From: Haemaphysalis longicornis
Lineage: Eukaryota; Arthropoda; Arachnida; Ixodida; Ixodidae
Length of the DNA: 64,000 nt
Assembly (NCBI GenBank): GCA_013339765.2
Contig: CM023448.1
Span: forward strand, 325,666,941-325,730,940
Direction of reading: 5' to 3'
Shown here: positions 47,093 through 58,600 of the stretch, in pieces
How positions within the stretch are numbered: position 1 is the first letter of the stretch
Layout: each line of letters starts with the position of its first letter
Translations under genes and position numbers: made by a program
The notes under the pieces: generated by a model
Databases searched by the model: none
The model's input: the letters and a program-made list of their open reading frames with translations, nothing else
What the model was told of the DNA's origin: nothing

Positions 47093-50000
47093 ATGTCCGC
47101 TATGGAGCCACCACCAGTTGCTCTCAAGTGGGATCCCAAGAACCTCGAGATCAAGACACTCTCCGTGGAGAAGACGCTCGAGCCCTTGGTTATACAGGCA
47201 AGAGCAGCGGCTCTGGTGGTTGGAGGCTGTCACATTGGTAAAATCGGGTGTTTTGTTGCCTGGCTAGGTGACAACACTGGTCAACACAAAGGGCCCATCA
47301 AAAAAGAAGAAAGGCCGCTCCAAACGAGCCCATGTGCTGGTTGCTGCCGTCGAGCGGGCCACTGAGAACTTCATCAAGAAGGGAGAAGAGATTGCCACAG
47401 AGAACCCCGACATACATCAGGAAATGATGGCTGCTGTAGATGAAGTGCGCAAGACAGGTGAGTGGGGCCGTGTCGTGTGTTGGGAGGAGGGAATAGCATT
47501 AGAGTGCTCGGCGACGTGTTCCACTGGCGTGTCTTGCAGGAGAGGCCATGAGCAAGGCCTCGCGCGAGTTTGCGGAGGACCCGTGCTCATCCGTGAAGAG
47601 GGGTAATATGGTCCGTTCAGCTCGCAACCTCTTGTCCGCTGTCACTCGGCTGCTGATCCTCGCTGATATGGTGGATGTGCACCGGCTGTTAAAGTCGCTG
47701 CGTGTGGTGAGCTGCGAGCGTTCTCTGTTATGAGCTTCTCTTATGGAGACCACATATTCTCCCAGGTCGAAGATGACTTGGACAAGGTGAAAAATGCCTC
47801 GAGCCAGTCTGAGTTGATGGAGTTTTTTCGCAACTTTGGTGTCAACACTGTTGAACTGATACAACAGGCTGCACGCAGACAAGCGGTGAGATCTAGCAAT
47901 TGTCTGTAAGTGCTAGGAAAGCACCACACAGCGCCCTTCTTTGTTATAGGAGCTGAAGGACTCAAGGTTGCGAGACGATCTTGCTGCTGCCAGGGCAGTG
48001 CTGAAGAAAAATAGCATGATGCTCCTTACAGCTTCCAAGGTACAGAAAGCTCTGCAACTTCCCTACTCGTTGCCTCACAGAGCATAATTGTACCCACAGG
48101 TCTACATTCGCCATCCTGAGCTTTCAGCCGCCAAGGAGAACCGGGATTTTGTGTTTCGTCAAGTGTGCCAGGCAGTCAACACAATCGGTGACGTAGCACA
48201 AGGCCGCGTCGGTCCCTTCGCGCCGTCTTACGAGGGCCCCGGGGAGTTGGCAGCTGCGCTGGATGATTTTGATGTAAGCCTCTCGCTGCGGGCTCGTTGC
48301 GGGGGCCGCCGTTCTTGACCCTTGCCATGCTCTGTCTGCCAGGAGCGGGTGGTGCTGGATCCCCTGACCTACAACGAGCTGCGCACGCGTCCCGCCCTGG
48401 AGGAGCGCCTGGAGAGCATCATCAGTGGGGCGGCCCTGATGGCGGACTCGTCGTGCACGCGGGACGAGCGGCGCGAGCGCATAGTGGCCGAGTGCAACGC
48501 GGTGCGGCAGGCCCTGCAGGACCTGCTGGCGGAGTACATGGCGAGCGCGGCGGGGGGTCGCAAGGAGGACGCCTCGCTTGACAAGGCAGTGGAGCAGATG
48601 GGGCGCAAGACGCGGGACCTGCGGCGGCAGCTGCGCAAGGCAGTGGTGGACCACGTGTCGGACTCGTTCCTGGAGACACAGGTGCCCCTGCTGGTGCTGG
48701 TGGAGGCGGCACGGGCGGGGGACGAGCGCCAGGTGGAGGAGTACGCGCGCGTCTTTGCCGAGCACGCCCACAAGCTGGTGGAGGTGGCCAGCCTGGCCTG
48801 CTCCATGTCCAGCCACGAGGACGGCGTCAAGATGGTGCGCTGCGCGGCCGCCCACATCGAGGGCCTCTGCCCACAGGTGGTCAATGCTGCCCGCATCCTG
48901 GCCGCCCGGCCCCGCTCCAAGGTGGCCCAGGAGAACATGGACGCCTTCCGCGACGCCTGGGAGACGCAGGTGCGCCTGCTCACCGAGGCCGTCGACGACA
49001 TCACCACCATTGACGACTTCCTGGCCGTCTCGGGTGGGTCTTTCCTTCCCACTGCTGCTGGGGCCCTCTTTCTTTGTCAATTTACTGCATGCCTGGTGAA
49101 GGCCCTCGCTTGTTCAGTTTTGAGGGCAAGCCTGGGAAAAGAATGACAGAGCCCATTTGGCGTGTGGTTGAGAGCCCAGGGGAATCCACCTTCTCAAAGG
49201 TGGTATTTACCGGTGGTATTTCTCAGGGCTCACCACAATCACGATGGTGACGGCAGTAAGGTTCTTGCGGCACATCTGCATCCCTATGGGTAAATTTTTG
49301 CTGCGCACCACACCACGCTCTGTTATAAATTTGCATCCCACACAACTGCAAAGGACAGCTTTCCTCTGTAGTCTGCATTTGAGTGAGTACTTTCTTCCCT
49401 TGCATGCCTGGTGCTGTTCTACTCGGTGCCGCCTTCTTGTTAGAAGATTGTTCCAACGTTTTCCTCTTTGTGCAGTAGCAGGTGCTGCAGCTGCCACTTG
49501 CTTCTTTCTGGACTAATCAGTTGCATCACCTCTCTAGTTTGGCTGTCTGGCTTCTGGTGCTGTGCTGATCGCAAACACTCCTTTGCCCACAGAGAACCAC
49601 ATTCTTGAAGACGTCAACAAGTGTGTGCTGGCTCTCCAGGAGAATGACGCAGATGCACTGGATCGCACTGCAGGAGCCATTAGGGGGCGGTCAGCCCGTG
49701 TATGCAATGTCGTGACATCTGAGATGGACAACTATGAGCCGGGCATCTACACAGAAAGAGTGCTGGAGGCAGTGGCCGTCCTGAGGGACCAAGGCAAGTT
49801 ATGTGTGCACTTTAGTGCTTTTGTCACGCACTGACGGTATTCTTCACATGTACTGAAGCTACTTCCCCGTTTCTTGCAGTTATGCCCAACTTTGCCCAGA
49901 AGGTTGAGATGGCAGTAGAGGCCCTGAGTGCCAGTCCCCAGAAAGAGATGGACGAAAATGAATTTATAGATGCATCTCGTTTAGTTTATGATGGTGTGCG

Positions 50001-51568
50001 TGAAATTCGCCGTGCGGTCCTTATGAACAGGGTAAGCTTGGTTTGCTCCGAATTATCTGCCACGTGTTTACTGTTGTCAAATCTTATAGCTTGATGTTGA
50101 CTCTGAAGAAGAAATGGATGGCTCAGATATCTCTGGAAGTTTGGTGTCTGTTGGTTCCCTGAGGAGCAGAGCTTGTGAGGAAAAAGTCTAGATTTTTCTC
50201 ACTGTCAGTGCAGGCCAGCTTTGCTTACTGTCCCGTGCGTGTGTGAGCTGCCCTTGCTTCCCTTTGGGCTGGTGCTTCATAGCTGCTGCATTCCTGGGTG
50301 CATTTTCTAGAGTGCTGAGGAGCTGGACTCTGAAACGGAGATTGAGTACGAGGATAACACGTATGAAACGCGCAGCAAATGTAAGCTTCTGTCCTTTGTG
50401 TGCATGCCTGCTGGTTCAAAGCCTGCCTAGCTGCATGAGAATGCTGTTGCCCCTTGCAGCCAGTGCCCACACTGCAGACTACGACGAGTACCCGGACATC
50501 AGCGGCATCAACAACACCCGGGTAAGGTCCCTCTGCGGACGAGGAGGCGGAGGAGAGCGGGTGCGTGACGCGGTCTCGTGCTCCCTTGCAGGATGCTTAC
50601 CGCCTGGTGTCGGAAGAGGAGAAGCAAAAGATTGCTGCTCAGGTCGAGACATTCCGCACAGAGAAGAACAAGTTTGACCGCGAAGTAGCCAAGTGGGACG
50701 ACACCGGCAACGACATCATTGTGCTGGCCAAGCAGATGTGCATGATCATGATGGAAATGACAGACTTCACCCGGGGCAAAGGGCCCCTCAAAACAACCAT
50801 GGACGTCATCAACGCAGCGAAGAAAATATCTGAGTATGGCACTAAGCTGGACAAGTTGGCACGAACCATTGCTGACCAGGTGATGCTGCTTGCATTCCAC
50901 ACTCCTGCTCGGTAGGTGCACTAACCTGCCCCTTTCTCTTCACAGTGCCCAGAGTCGAGCACCAAGAAAGACCTCATTGCTTATCTCCAGCGCATAGCTC
51001 TGTACTGCCACCAGCTGAACATCACGAGCAAAGTGAAGGCCGACGTGCAGAACATTTCTGGGAACCTGATTGTGTCAGGGGTGAGAGACTGAGCGATGTA
51101 CAATTTGGCAAGCACGGTCACTAAGTTGATTTTGCATTGTAGCTGGATAGCGCCACATCCCTGATTCAAGCTGCCAAGAACCTGATGAACGCTGTGGTGC
51201 TGACAGTGAAAGCATCCTACGTAGCTTCGACAAAGGTGGGCGTGTGTGCAGTTTGTGTCATCGTTGTACTGTGTACTGATGGCACGCTTTCTTTCCCCTT
51301 GCAGTACCCAAGGAGTGGCGTTGTGAGCGTGAGTATACGAGCTGTTCTTGTGCTTTGGGCAAGCCGTTCGGGCCTGTGGCCAACCTGCGCCTCTCCTTTT
51401 CAGTCGCCCATTGTTGTCTGGAAGATGAAGGCTCCCGAAAAGAAGCCTCTGGTTCGCCGCGAGAAGCCCGAGGAAGTGCGCGCCAAAGTGCGCAAGGGCT
51501 CGCAGAAAAAGAACATCGCGCCCATCAAAGCGCTCAGTGAGTTTCAGAGCCTGGCCGAAACAGTCTGA
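47093..51568 (+). CDS. alpha-Cat: Alpha-catenin, complete coding region
   Basis: Alpha-catenin links beta-catenin at adherens junctions to F-actin. Sixteen exons join in frame to 908 residues: 47093-47197, 47268-47457, 47540-47706, 47766-47885, 47950-48039, 48100-48273, 48343-49033, 49593-49793, 49880-50031, 50311-50380, 50460-50521, 50592-50879, 50946-51080, 51143-51235, 51305-51328, 51404-51568. The N-terminal beta-catenin-binding region reads LKWDPKNLEIKTLSVEKTLEPLV. The M domain (about 283-630) holds CTRDERRERIVAECNAVRQAL and DDITTIDDFLAVSENHILEDVNKCV. The actin-binding domain (about 675-880) reads EVAKWDDTGNDII, MEMTDFTRGKGPLKTTMDV and the C-terminal IVVWKMKAPEKKPLVRREKPEE. Introns 1 and 8 use GC donors. 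An alternative exon at 50090-50174 can replace the tenth. The start ATG at 47093 has a second in-frame ATG three codons later. Confidence 0.97.
50090..50174 (+). CDS. alpha-Cat: Alternative phospho-linker exon of alpha-catenin (first of a mutually exclusive pair)
   Basis: It follows an acceptor (CAAATCTTATAG) 58 bases after the previous exon and ends at a donor (T then GTGAGG). It enters at phase 0 and leaves at phase 1, exactly as the next exon (50311-50380) does. It encodes LDVDSEEEMDGSDIS, then GSLVSVGSLRSRA: acidic, then rich in serine, and ending in a basic RSR-type motif like the R-S-K end of its partner. Using it instead of the partner gives a 913-residue protein. Without splicing the frame runs into TAG at 50188. 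Confidence 0.7.
50311..50380 (+). CDS. alpha-Cat: Standard phospho-linker exon of alpha-catenin (second of the pair)
   Basis: The acceptor is CATTTTCTAG and the donor T then GTAAGC. It encodes SAEELDSETEIEYEDNTYE then TRSK. This matches the linker known in fly and vertebrate alpha-catenins (EELD-S/T-acidic, then R-S-R/K-S-S), which carries CK2/CK1 sites in mammals. It is therefore taken as the default form. Confidence 0.9.
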
Positions 51569-51664
51569 GTGGCATGACCCCTTCCCGCCCGCACGGCCTT
51601 CCCTTGTAGCCCCATCCGGTGCTAGGTTGTGAACAGTCACACACGCGGCGAGAGTGGTCGTCAG

Positions 51665-52594
51665 AATAAAGCGGGACCACCGCCAGTACCTTGTGTGTGT
51701 GCACTCTGGCATGCCTCCCCCCTCTCTGCACGGTTGTGTGCTGTGTGTGCCTTCTTGTCAAGTGCCCTTTCATAACCAAGCTAGGGTTTCTATTTGCAGC
51801 ATGAGTCACTACCGCTGTGGCTGTCACTGCTTTCTTGCCCGTTCGAGCGACGGACGTGCTCTACTTTCTCCTAGCACTTCGTTAGTGGTGTAGAAACAGC
51901 TTCATCTCTGTGTGGAAACGTGGTGGGCCCACCGCTGCCTCCGGTCTCGTAGCAGTCGCACCGAATACTTCTGTACGCCTCAAGTCTCCTCCTGCTAGTA
52001 GTGTGTCACTAACCACGCTCTGTAACCTCTGCTGCTACTACTGTCCCTGTCTACAGCACGAAACAGCCGCCAGTCTTGCGCTGCTGTCCGTTCACCAGGG
52101 TTTTCCTTGCTTTCTGTTCGGAGTGGAGAGGGGCCCTTACTTGTGGGAGTGCACCTTAATACTACTTACTCATTGTCCCAACTACAAGGTGTTACATTTT
52201 TTGTGGCAGCAAAATTAAAGATATTATTTTGTTTGTACATTATATATTTAAGAGATCACTTTTATGTACGGACCACTGTGAGAAACATTGTGTACGTTGT
52301 GTTGCCAGCACTGCCTGTGTTTTTCCACTTGTTTTCTGTAATAAATTTCCCAACGCACCCACTGTGCCTCAGAGGGGAACTGGTGGTACCCTTGGATGGG
52401 CCAGACGGTGCAGTTTTTCGGCCATGCCTGTGTGGTGGTAACAAATAAATGGCAGGAAAACCGTGCTCTGGTGTGCTGCATCAAGGGCGCCATGAGTTTA
52501 TTTACAAAGATGCGTGTACTAGGCTAGTGGAAGCCTTTGTAAACTTTTAATAAAAGTGAGCGAATTCTGTAAAACCTCAGTGCAGCTGAATAAA
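51665..52594 (+). terminator. Alpha-catenin 3' UTR with several poly(A) signals
   Basis: AATAAA occurs at 51665, 52340, 52444, 52549 and 52589 after the stop at 51568. Several are plausible, which suggests alternative 3' ends. The later ones lie within 100-300 bases of the RRP5 stop codon on the other strand. Confidence 0.6.
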
Positions 52595-52615
52595 GATCTT
52601 GTCTGCACGTTTATT
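52497..52615 (-). terminator. Poly(A) signals of RRP5
   Basis: Minus-strand AATAAA words lie at 52610-52615 (17 bases after the stop) and 52497-52502. Use of the second would overlap the plus-strand alpha-catenin 3' UTR. Confidence 0.6.
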
Positions 52616-52631
52616 ACATGTGTACAGGCCT

Positions 52632-55600
52632 TCAATGCATGACGCTGGTGCGCTGTTCAACATACTGCACTGCGCGCTGCTTCACAGCTTGCAATGATGC
52701 TGTGTCACCATGCTGCTTCTCAAAGTCCAGCCATTTCTTGAATACGGCCTTCATCTTCTTGGGGTTCAGGTTGAGCGAGGTGACTTTCTCAAAGGTTTTC
52801 CTGCGGACAAAACATGGAAGATGCTTGGCATGTAAACTTTCCCCAAGAAGTGTCCTCCACTCCACTCAAGTGCATTTAATAAGGAGGCCCTGAAGACAAA
52901 ATACAGCTTTGTTCTGTTTGACAGAACCAGCCGTTGGTAACTCGCTTAGCTCCATTACACCCACTTTTTTTTTTTAAGGGGGGACACTGGTCTTGAGGAC
53001 CGAAAATTTGCCAAAAAATCAATTTTCTGTGTTAATTTTACTTGCAGTCTACAGGTCCCAAAGAGCGTACCTGCAAAATATCATAGCTGTATCATAAGTA
53101 TTCACAAAGCTGTCCCCCTTTGAAGTCTCCTAAATGACCATTTTTGCCTATGTTTGCAAACTTCGTGCCCTGTTTTCTCAGAACCGATTTTCGCACATGG
53201 TCAGCTGTCGGGTACAATATCTTGGGATATACTGGTTCAATTTACATCATTTTTGCTGCATTCGAAAGCTTATGAATTGAACAGTGCAATGAAACCACAA
53301 AAGTACAGAATTTCTTTTTGCAGGCACAAGATTTTATGCAGTTAGTTTTACAAAAACATTGTAAATTGATGACCTGACATTTACGAATTTTACAGCGTTC
53401 GCAGAAACCATGCTAAAATTACTGCAGTGGTATAGTTGCACTCCCTGGTCCTTCTAGAGCACAAAGGGATAAAAGCTATTTGAGTATTTCATAGGTACAT
53501 AATGAAAAAATTGCCCAAAACGGAATGACATAACATGTTGCACAACTCTAAACTTACACCCTATAGACGAAAACTGACTGCATATTTGTCCTCAGGATGT
53601 TGAAATACACTCAATGTGTAAATCTCAAACACTTAGGTTAAAAAATAACAAAAATGTTCTCAAGACCAGTGTCCCCCCTAACTGAAAAAATGCAAGAAAT
53701 ACTGCAAAACTTTCAACTCTGCGCTACAGTGATGCAGAAGAGGCCAGCACTAAAAACATGGTTATCAGTGTGTGAACTGCCATTCAAGGGGGCACACTGG
53801 TCCAACCAATTTTTTTTAGCTGATTTCAAATATTCAATTAGTTTTGATGTGAGGTAATTAGTTTCCAGGTTAGTTAAAAATCTTCCTTGATTGTCCTTCA
53901 TAGCAATATGGAAACAACTATTCAACAAAAAATTACCAGCAAGGCATGAATAGATACCAGAAGTTGTGGAGAATAAAATGTGGGACGCAGTTTTTTTTTT
54001 TGTTTTGCAATCACAAAAAAGGTTGCATCAATTCTAAGTTTGAAGTAGTACTGCTCACCAATTAAAAAATAATGCTAATTAAACAGCTACTGAAACACAA
54101 AATGCAAAATATGCTTCTCTTATTGGATGGTTTGAACGTTTGGCTTCACAGTGCAAAAGAAATGTTCTTCCTAGCTGCACTACATGCTGGGATGTACCTT
54201 GAGAATTTCCTACCACTGCGATACCACTCGTCGTGAAGAGAAGTGGGGAATTATGGAAAAATTGTTACTTATTTGTTGAAATCGGGCCTCTATAGCTTTT
54301 TTAAGTACCTGGTACTGTTCCAAGTAAGGAATTTTCAGAGGAAAAACTGCAAATCAAGAGAAAAGTGATACCTAAAAAAGGTTTTTTTTGGGCAATTGTC
54401 CAGTCCCAAATACCCATGTGCCCCCTCAAGTGACACAATCAAATGGAACTAGAGGCCCCAGTCCTATTGCCCAGGCATGTTTCTTGGCAGTAGCTACGGA
54501 CAAACCAGATCCTGTGACGTTATGAAGACGTCAGTGGAAAGTGGCCACAGCTGCATCTGTTTTCCTCAATACCTCCATTACTTCCTGAAGTTAACAATGA
54601 ACTTGATATCATTGTTATTGGCACAAAGCACTGTTTTAAATGATCCAAACTTGTATTTCATCTTCATGGCCCCTCCAAGAGTTCAAGCAAATTGCACAGT
54701 TCTCTGCTTACCGTGCATTGTCCAAGTCTCCATGCTTCGTGAGCATATCCACATACACCAGCCACAGGTCTGTACGCTTGGGGTAATTGTCCAGAATGCT
54801 GTTGAACATGCTCCTTCCCCTCTCGGCATCACCATACTTGAATTCCATTTGTGCAAATTTGGATATGACTGCTACATCTGTAAGCATGCATCCACACAAA
54901 GCAAGTTTACACATCCACTTCTAGCCACGTGCTTTTGCAGTCCTACTGTAATTCATGGAGAATTACAGAAGGGTGAGCAGGGGTGACGAGGACCAATGAG
55001 CGCATCAGTATAGGGGACTACTATTTAAGGGACCCGCTGAAAGATGCATCATCCCTTCTCTCTCTCCACCCCTTCTTCCCTGGTGTGGAGAGTGTTGCCA
55101 CCCTGACAGGTGGCAACATGTTTCACACTCTGCTATTACCCTTTCTTCTGGTTTCAACATCCATCCAAATGCACTCAATGTGAAATTTGAAACTTCCAAG
55201 AAAACAGCTGTGGTATCGCTCCATTGTGTGGTTTCTTTAGACAACACCGCCTGTATAAACATTGCCTAACGCGTCGCCCGCTTTCCAATGGGAGCGGTAG
55301 GGACGCTTAGTTCAGGCACTGCTCCGGTATGTGGCGTGCGCCAGCGGACGTCCCGGCTTACGTCACTGCTCGTGAGTCGCGAACACTGCACCCACTTCTA
55401 CAGCAAGCGTCTGTCAGCTTGCCTCAAAGGTGTCGGAGCGCCGCCTGGGGAACACTAGACAAACTGTAAACTATTTTGCATAGTTTCCGAGAAGCGGTGC
55501 TGGCTGGCGGACATGAAAGCACGTAGGAAGGCTACGGAGCAGGAAAGGGTAGGAGAGAGCAACAGGAGAGTGGCTGTTTGGCCATTTTTCGCTCACGCGT

Positions 55601-58600
55601 CGGGCAAGGATTATACAGGCGGAGTTGCTTTAGAGCACAAAGAAGTGTAAGCCCAGTCTGTATTTAGAGCACATGTTATCAAGAACTTTGGGCTAATGTT
55701 ACAGCCTAAGAGGTGTCACAACTTTGAACTCATATCACGCAAAAAATGACTGCATATTTCTTCTCATGCCCAAAATGCACTCAATGTGAAATTTGAAATT
55801 TTCAAGAGAACAAGTAAAGCGTAACAACACCGGTGAAAGACGAGGGTCTCCCTTTTATATAGATGAACTTTAAAATAACTCTTGCCTTAATATGCAGCAG
55901 TGTAAAGCCCAAGTTCTTTAAACTTTGCAATTTTGACATAAAAAATGGGGGTCGATACCCTGTTCACTCGATTTCCACCAACAAATTTTACTAGGATAGG
56001 TGTGGTTCAGAATTTTCTAGTGCCACGCATTCCTGATGGAGCACCAAAGCTGGCCCCAACCTAGAATTCCTTAATGCAAGCCTCTGCGTGATATTTCAAC
56101 TTAGGCAAAACGCCCACACTCACGTTCTTGGCTTGGCAAACTTTTGAGGGCTCGTTGAAGGAGAGCCCTGCAAGCTTCCACATCGCCGAATTTCATGTAG
56201 AAGAGGCCAAATCCAAGCCAGACATTGACATTCTGCTTGAACTTGTTCAGCATCTGCTTGTACAGCTGCTCCGCTTGCTGCAAACACCAGACAGCATTAT
56301 CAAGCAAGGGAAGCACACACAAGTACTCGCACTTCTGCATTAAATCAAGTTCTTCAATGCTCCCCACAAAGGGTCTCTTTGCAATTTATGAAATGGTTGA
56401 GCAAATAGTAGAACAGTTGTGCATGAGCCTCTAAATCTGTCATTTTTGTATCAGCAGACACAAATGTTTACGTATGCATTAACTTTGCTTTAATGAAAGC
56501 CAACAGTGAATAAACTGTCATGGCAAATGCAGGTGACTGGCAAGTATACAGTGGGAATACAGAATTCCCCTGCCCTATAACTGGTGTAATGACAGTAACT
56601 GGGCACTCAACAGGATCTCCCACCTTGCCTCAAATGTTCTGCAGCGTGGGCTGAAACACAGGCATTTTCCCTTTTTGCCTCCATCTAACATGCGCCTGCA
56701 TTAAAGGCAGCACCACTGTACATGTCAAATTCGTGTGATTGGGCACTAGCATTGCACCCTGTGGCTTAGTGAGTGCATGCCAGCACATCTAGCTTGTGTC
56801 TCCTTTCCTAGCTAGAAGAAAAAAGCTGTTTTTTTAGAAAGCAATTAACGGTGCCTGTCAGCATTAGAGACTGGCTTCATTACTTTGACTAAGGCCAGCG
56901 CAATGAAAGTAGGAAAGTCCACTGATCTTGTATATGCAGAGTGAAAAGAATGGCCGAATGGATAAGTAGCTTTGACAATGAAAAGAAAAAATGGCGGGCC
57001 TCTTTACCCTGCAGAGTAACATGACTACACAGTGCCTGAAGCATTACATGGGGTGTTGGTAGAGAATGAGCCTACACAGTGCCTGAAGCATTACATGGGG
57101 TGTTGGTAGAGAATGAGCCACTTCACAGATACCAACATTCGTACCACCCAAAATTGCACTGCATATTTTCATGCATTATTGGGCCCGGTATTTCTCCAAA
57201 GTTGGGTGTCATGTTCAAAATTGTAGCAAATGCTTGGTCACCAGGCAGTAAAGACATTGACTTTTATAACTCCAACCACATTATGCAGACATTTGTGGCA
57301 GATGGTACCTACATATGTCCAAAGAATCCTAGATAACTGATGGATAGTACCTCAATAATAGATGCTTATGCAGCACTTTCACGCATACTTCATATTTTGA
57401 ACAGGAACCAAACCTAAACAAATCTGCCAGGATGAAGATGCATACAAGAGCCTCTTGGTAACTAGTCCAGTGATCCTTAGCAGTAAAAAAAAAAAAAAAA
57501 AAATGGAATCCAGGGTTATCAGTGTTCAAAACTGGACCTAAGTGTTTAAAACTTAGCCAAAGAGAGGACTTTATGCAAGCAAGTGGGCCCCTGTACTGAC
57601 CTCCTGCTTGTTTCCAGTCATGTAAATTTGTGCCAGGTGCGTGTAGACCTTGAGTGGGTCATTGAACTGCAGTGCCTCCTGGAAAACACCATCCAAGGAC
57701 TCCTGCGTGCCATACAGGTGCTCCAGGTTCAGCAGGGCCATCCACACATTCAGCTTCTCCTGCTCCTCTCTGCCACAGGGAAAGCGAAACCAATCATTAG
57801 GGCTCCTTGGGTAGGCAACCACTGTGCGCAGGGCGCCTCCGGATGCTCATAGGCATTGCTGCAGCCACATCCGGGGCATAGCTGCTCTGAGTTCTGGTGC
57901 AGAGGACCCTACTGGCATGGTCAAGAAGCATTCATGCACACACAGCATCGTCCTGCAGACGGGCATCAGTAACACAGCTGACAACGCCACAAGTGGTAAT
58001 ATCATGGTGTAGTCCATATTTATTGGCTACTCACTGGCCCAAAATTATGCGCGCGCACACGCACACACACACACACACACAAAAGAAAGGAAAAAACTGT
58101 CCTAAGTCCATGCAGCACACTTGTTCAACTAACGACCCAACGCATTGATGAAGCAAGCAGCCAGAAGTTTCTGAAAGAACTTGCACATAAAGGCATCCTT
58201 TGCGAGCCCTCCTAAAGAATGCAGCCCCCTCACCTGAACTGAATGGACATCAGGGCACGCCTTGCCACAGCACGGGCCTTCTCGATCTCCGCCTGTCGCA
58301 AGTGGAAGGCCATGTAGCGCAGCCACACCATGGAGCTGTTGGGCGATGTGAGCACCAGGCGATCAAAGTCGTCCACCGTCTCGGGCTCTCGGCTGGGGTC
58401 CACCAGCAAGCGCTCCTTCTGCAATGCACCGGCACACAGGGAACAAGTCTCAGCGCAAATAGGGACAGCCGGGGACCCTGAGTCATTAAGAAGCCCCCCA
58501 ACCACTCCTGGGCCACAGTCGAGCCAAAGCTAGGCCAACAAGTCGAGTGTGGGCGTTGCTAGGGTTTGTGCAGCTCTAAAGAGACTGGCCACTGTGAGGA

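Larger units (their letters stand above)
52883..54675. mobile_element. MITE-like element filling the last RRP5 intron
   Basis: The left end GGAGGCCCTGAAGACAAAAT and the reverse complement of the right end GGAGGGGCCATGAAGATGAA are of the same family as the ends at 10333 and 22236. Two further inverted-repeat elements are nested inside (52978-53678 and 53789-54427), so most of the 1.9-kb intron is transposon. Confidence 0.6.

Noticed and set aside
48124..49080. 318-codon open frame on the minus strand
   Set aside because: It is the antisense shadow of the GC-biased alpha-catenin exon 48343-49033; the sense frame matches alpha-catenin throughout.
50090..50190. Reading the 50090 exon through to TAG as a truncated alpha-catenin without actin-binding domain
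   Set aside because: A good donor with the same phase as the partner exon exists at 50175, so splicing to the next exon is the simpler reading; the read-through form cannot be excluded without transcripts.
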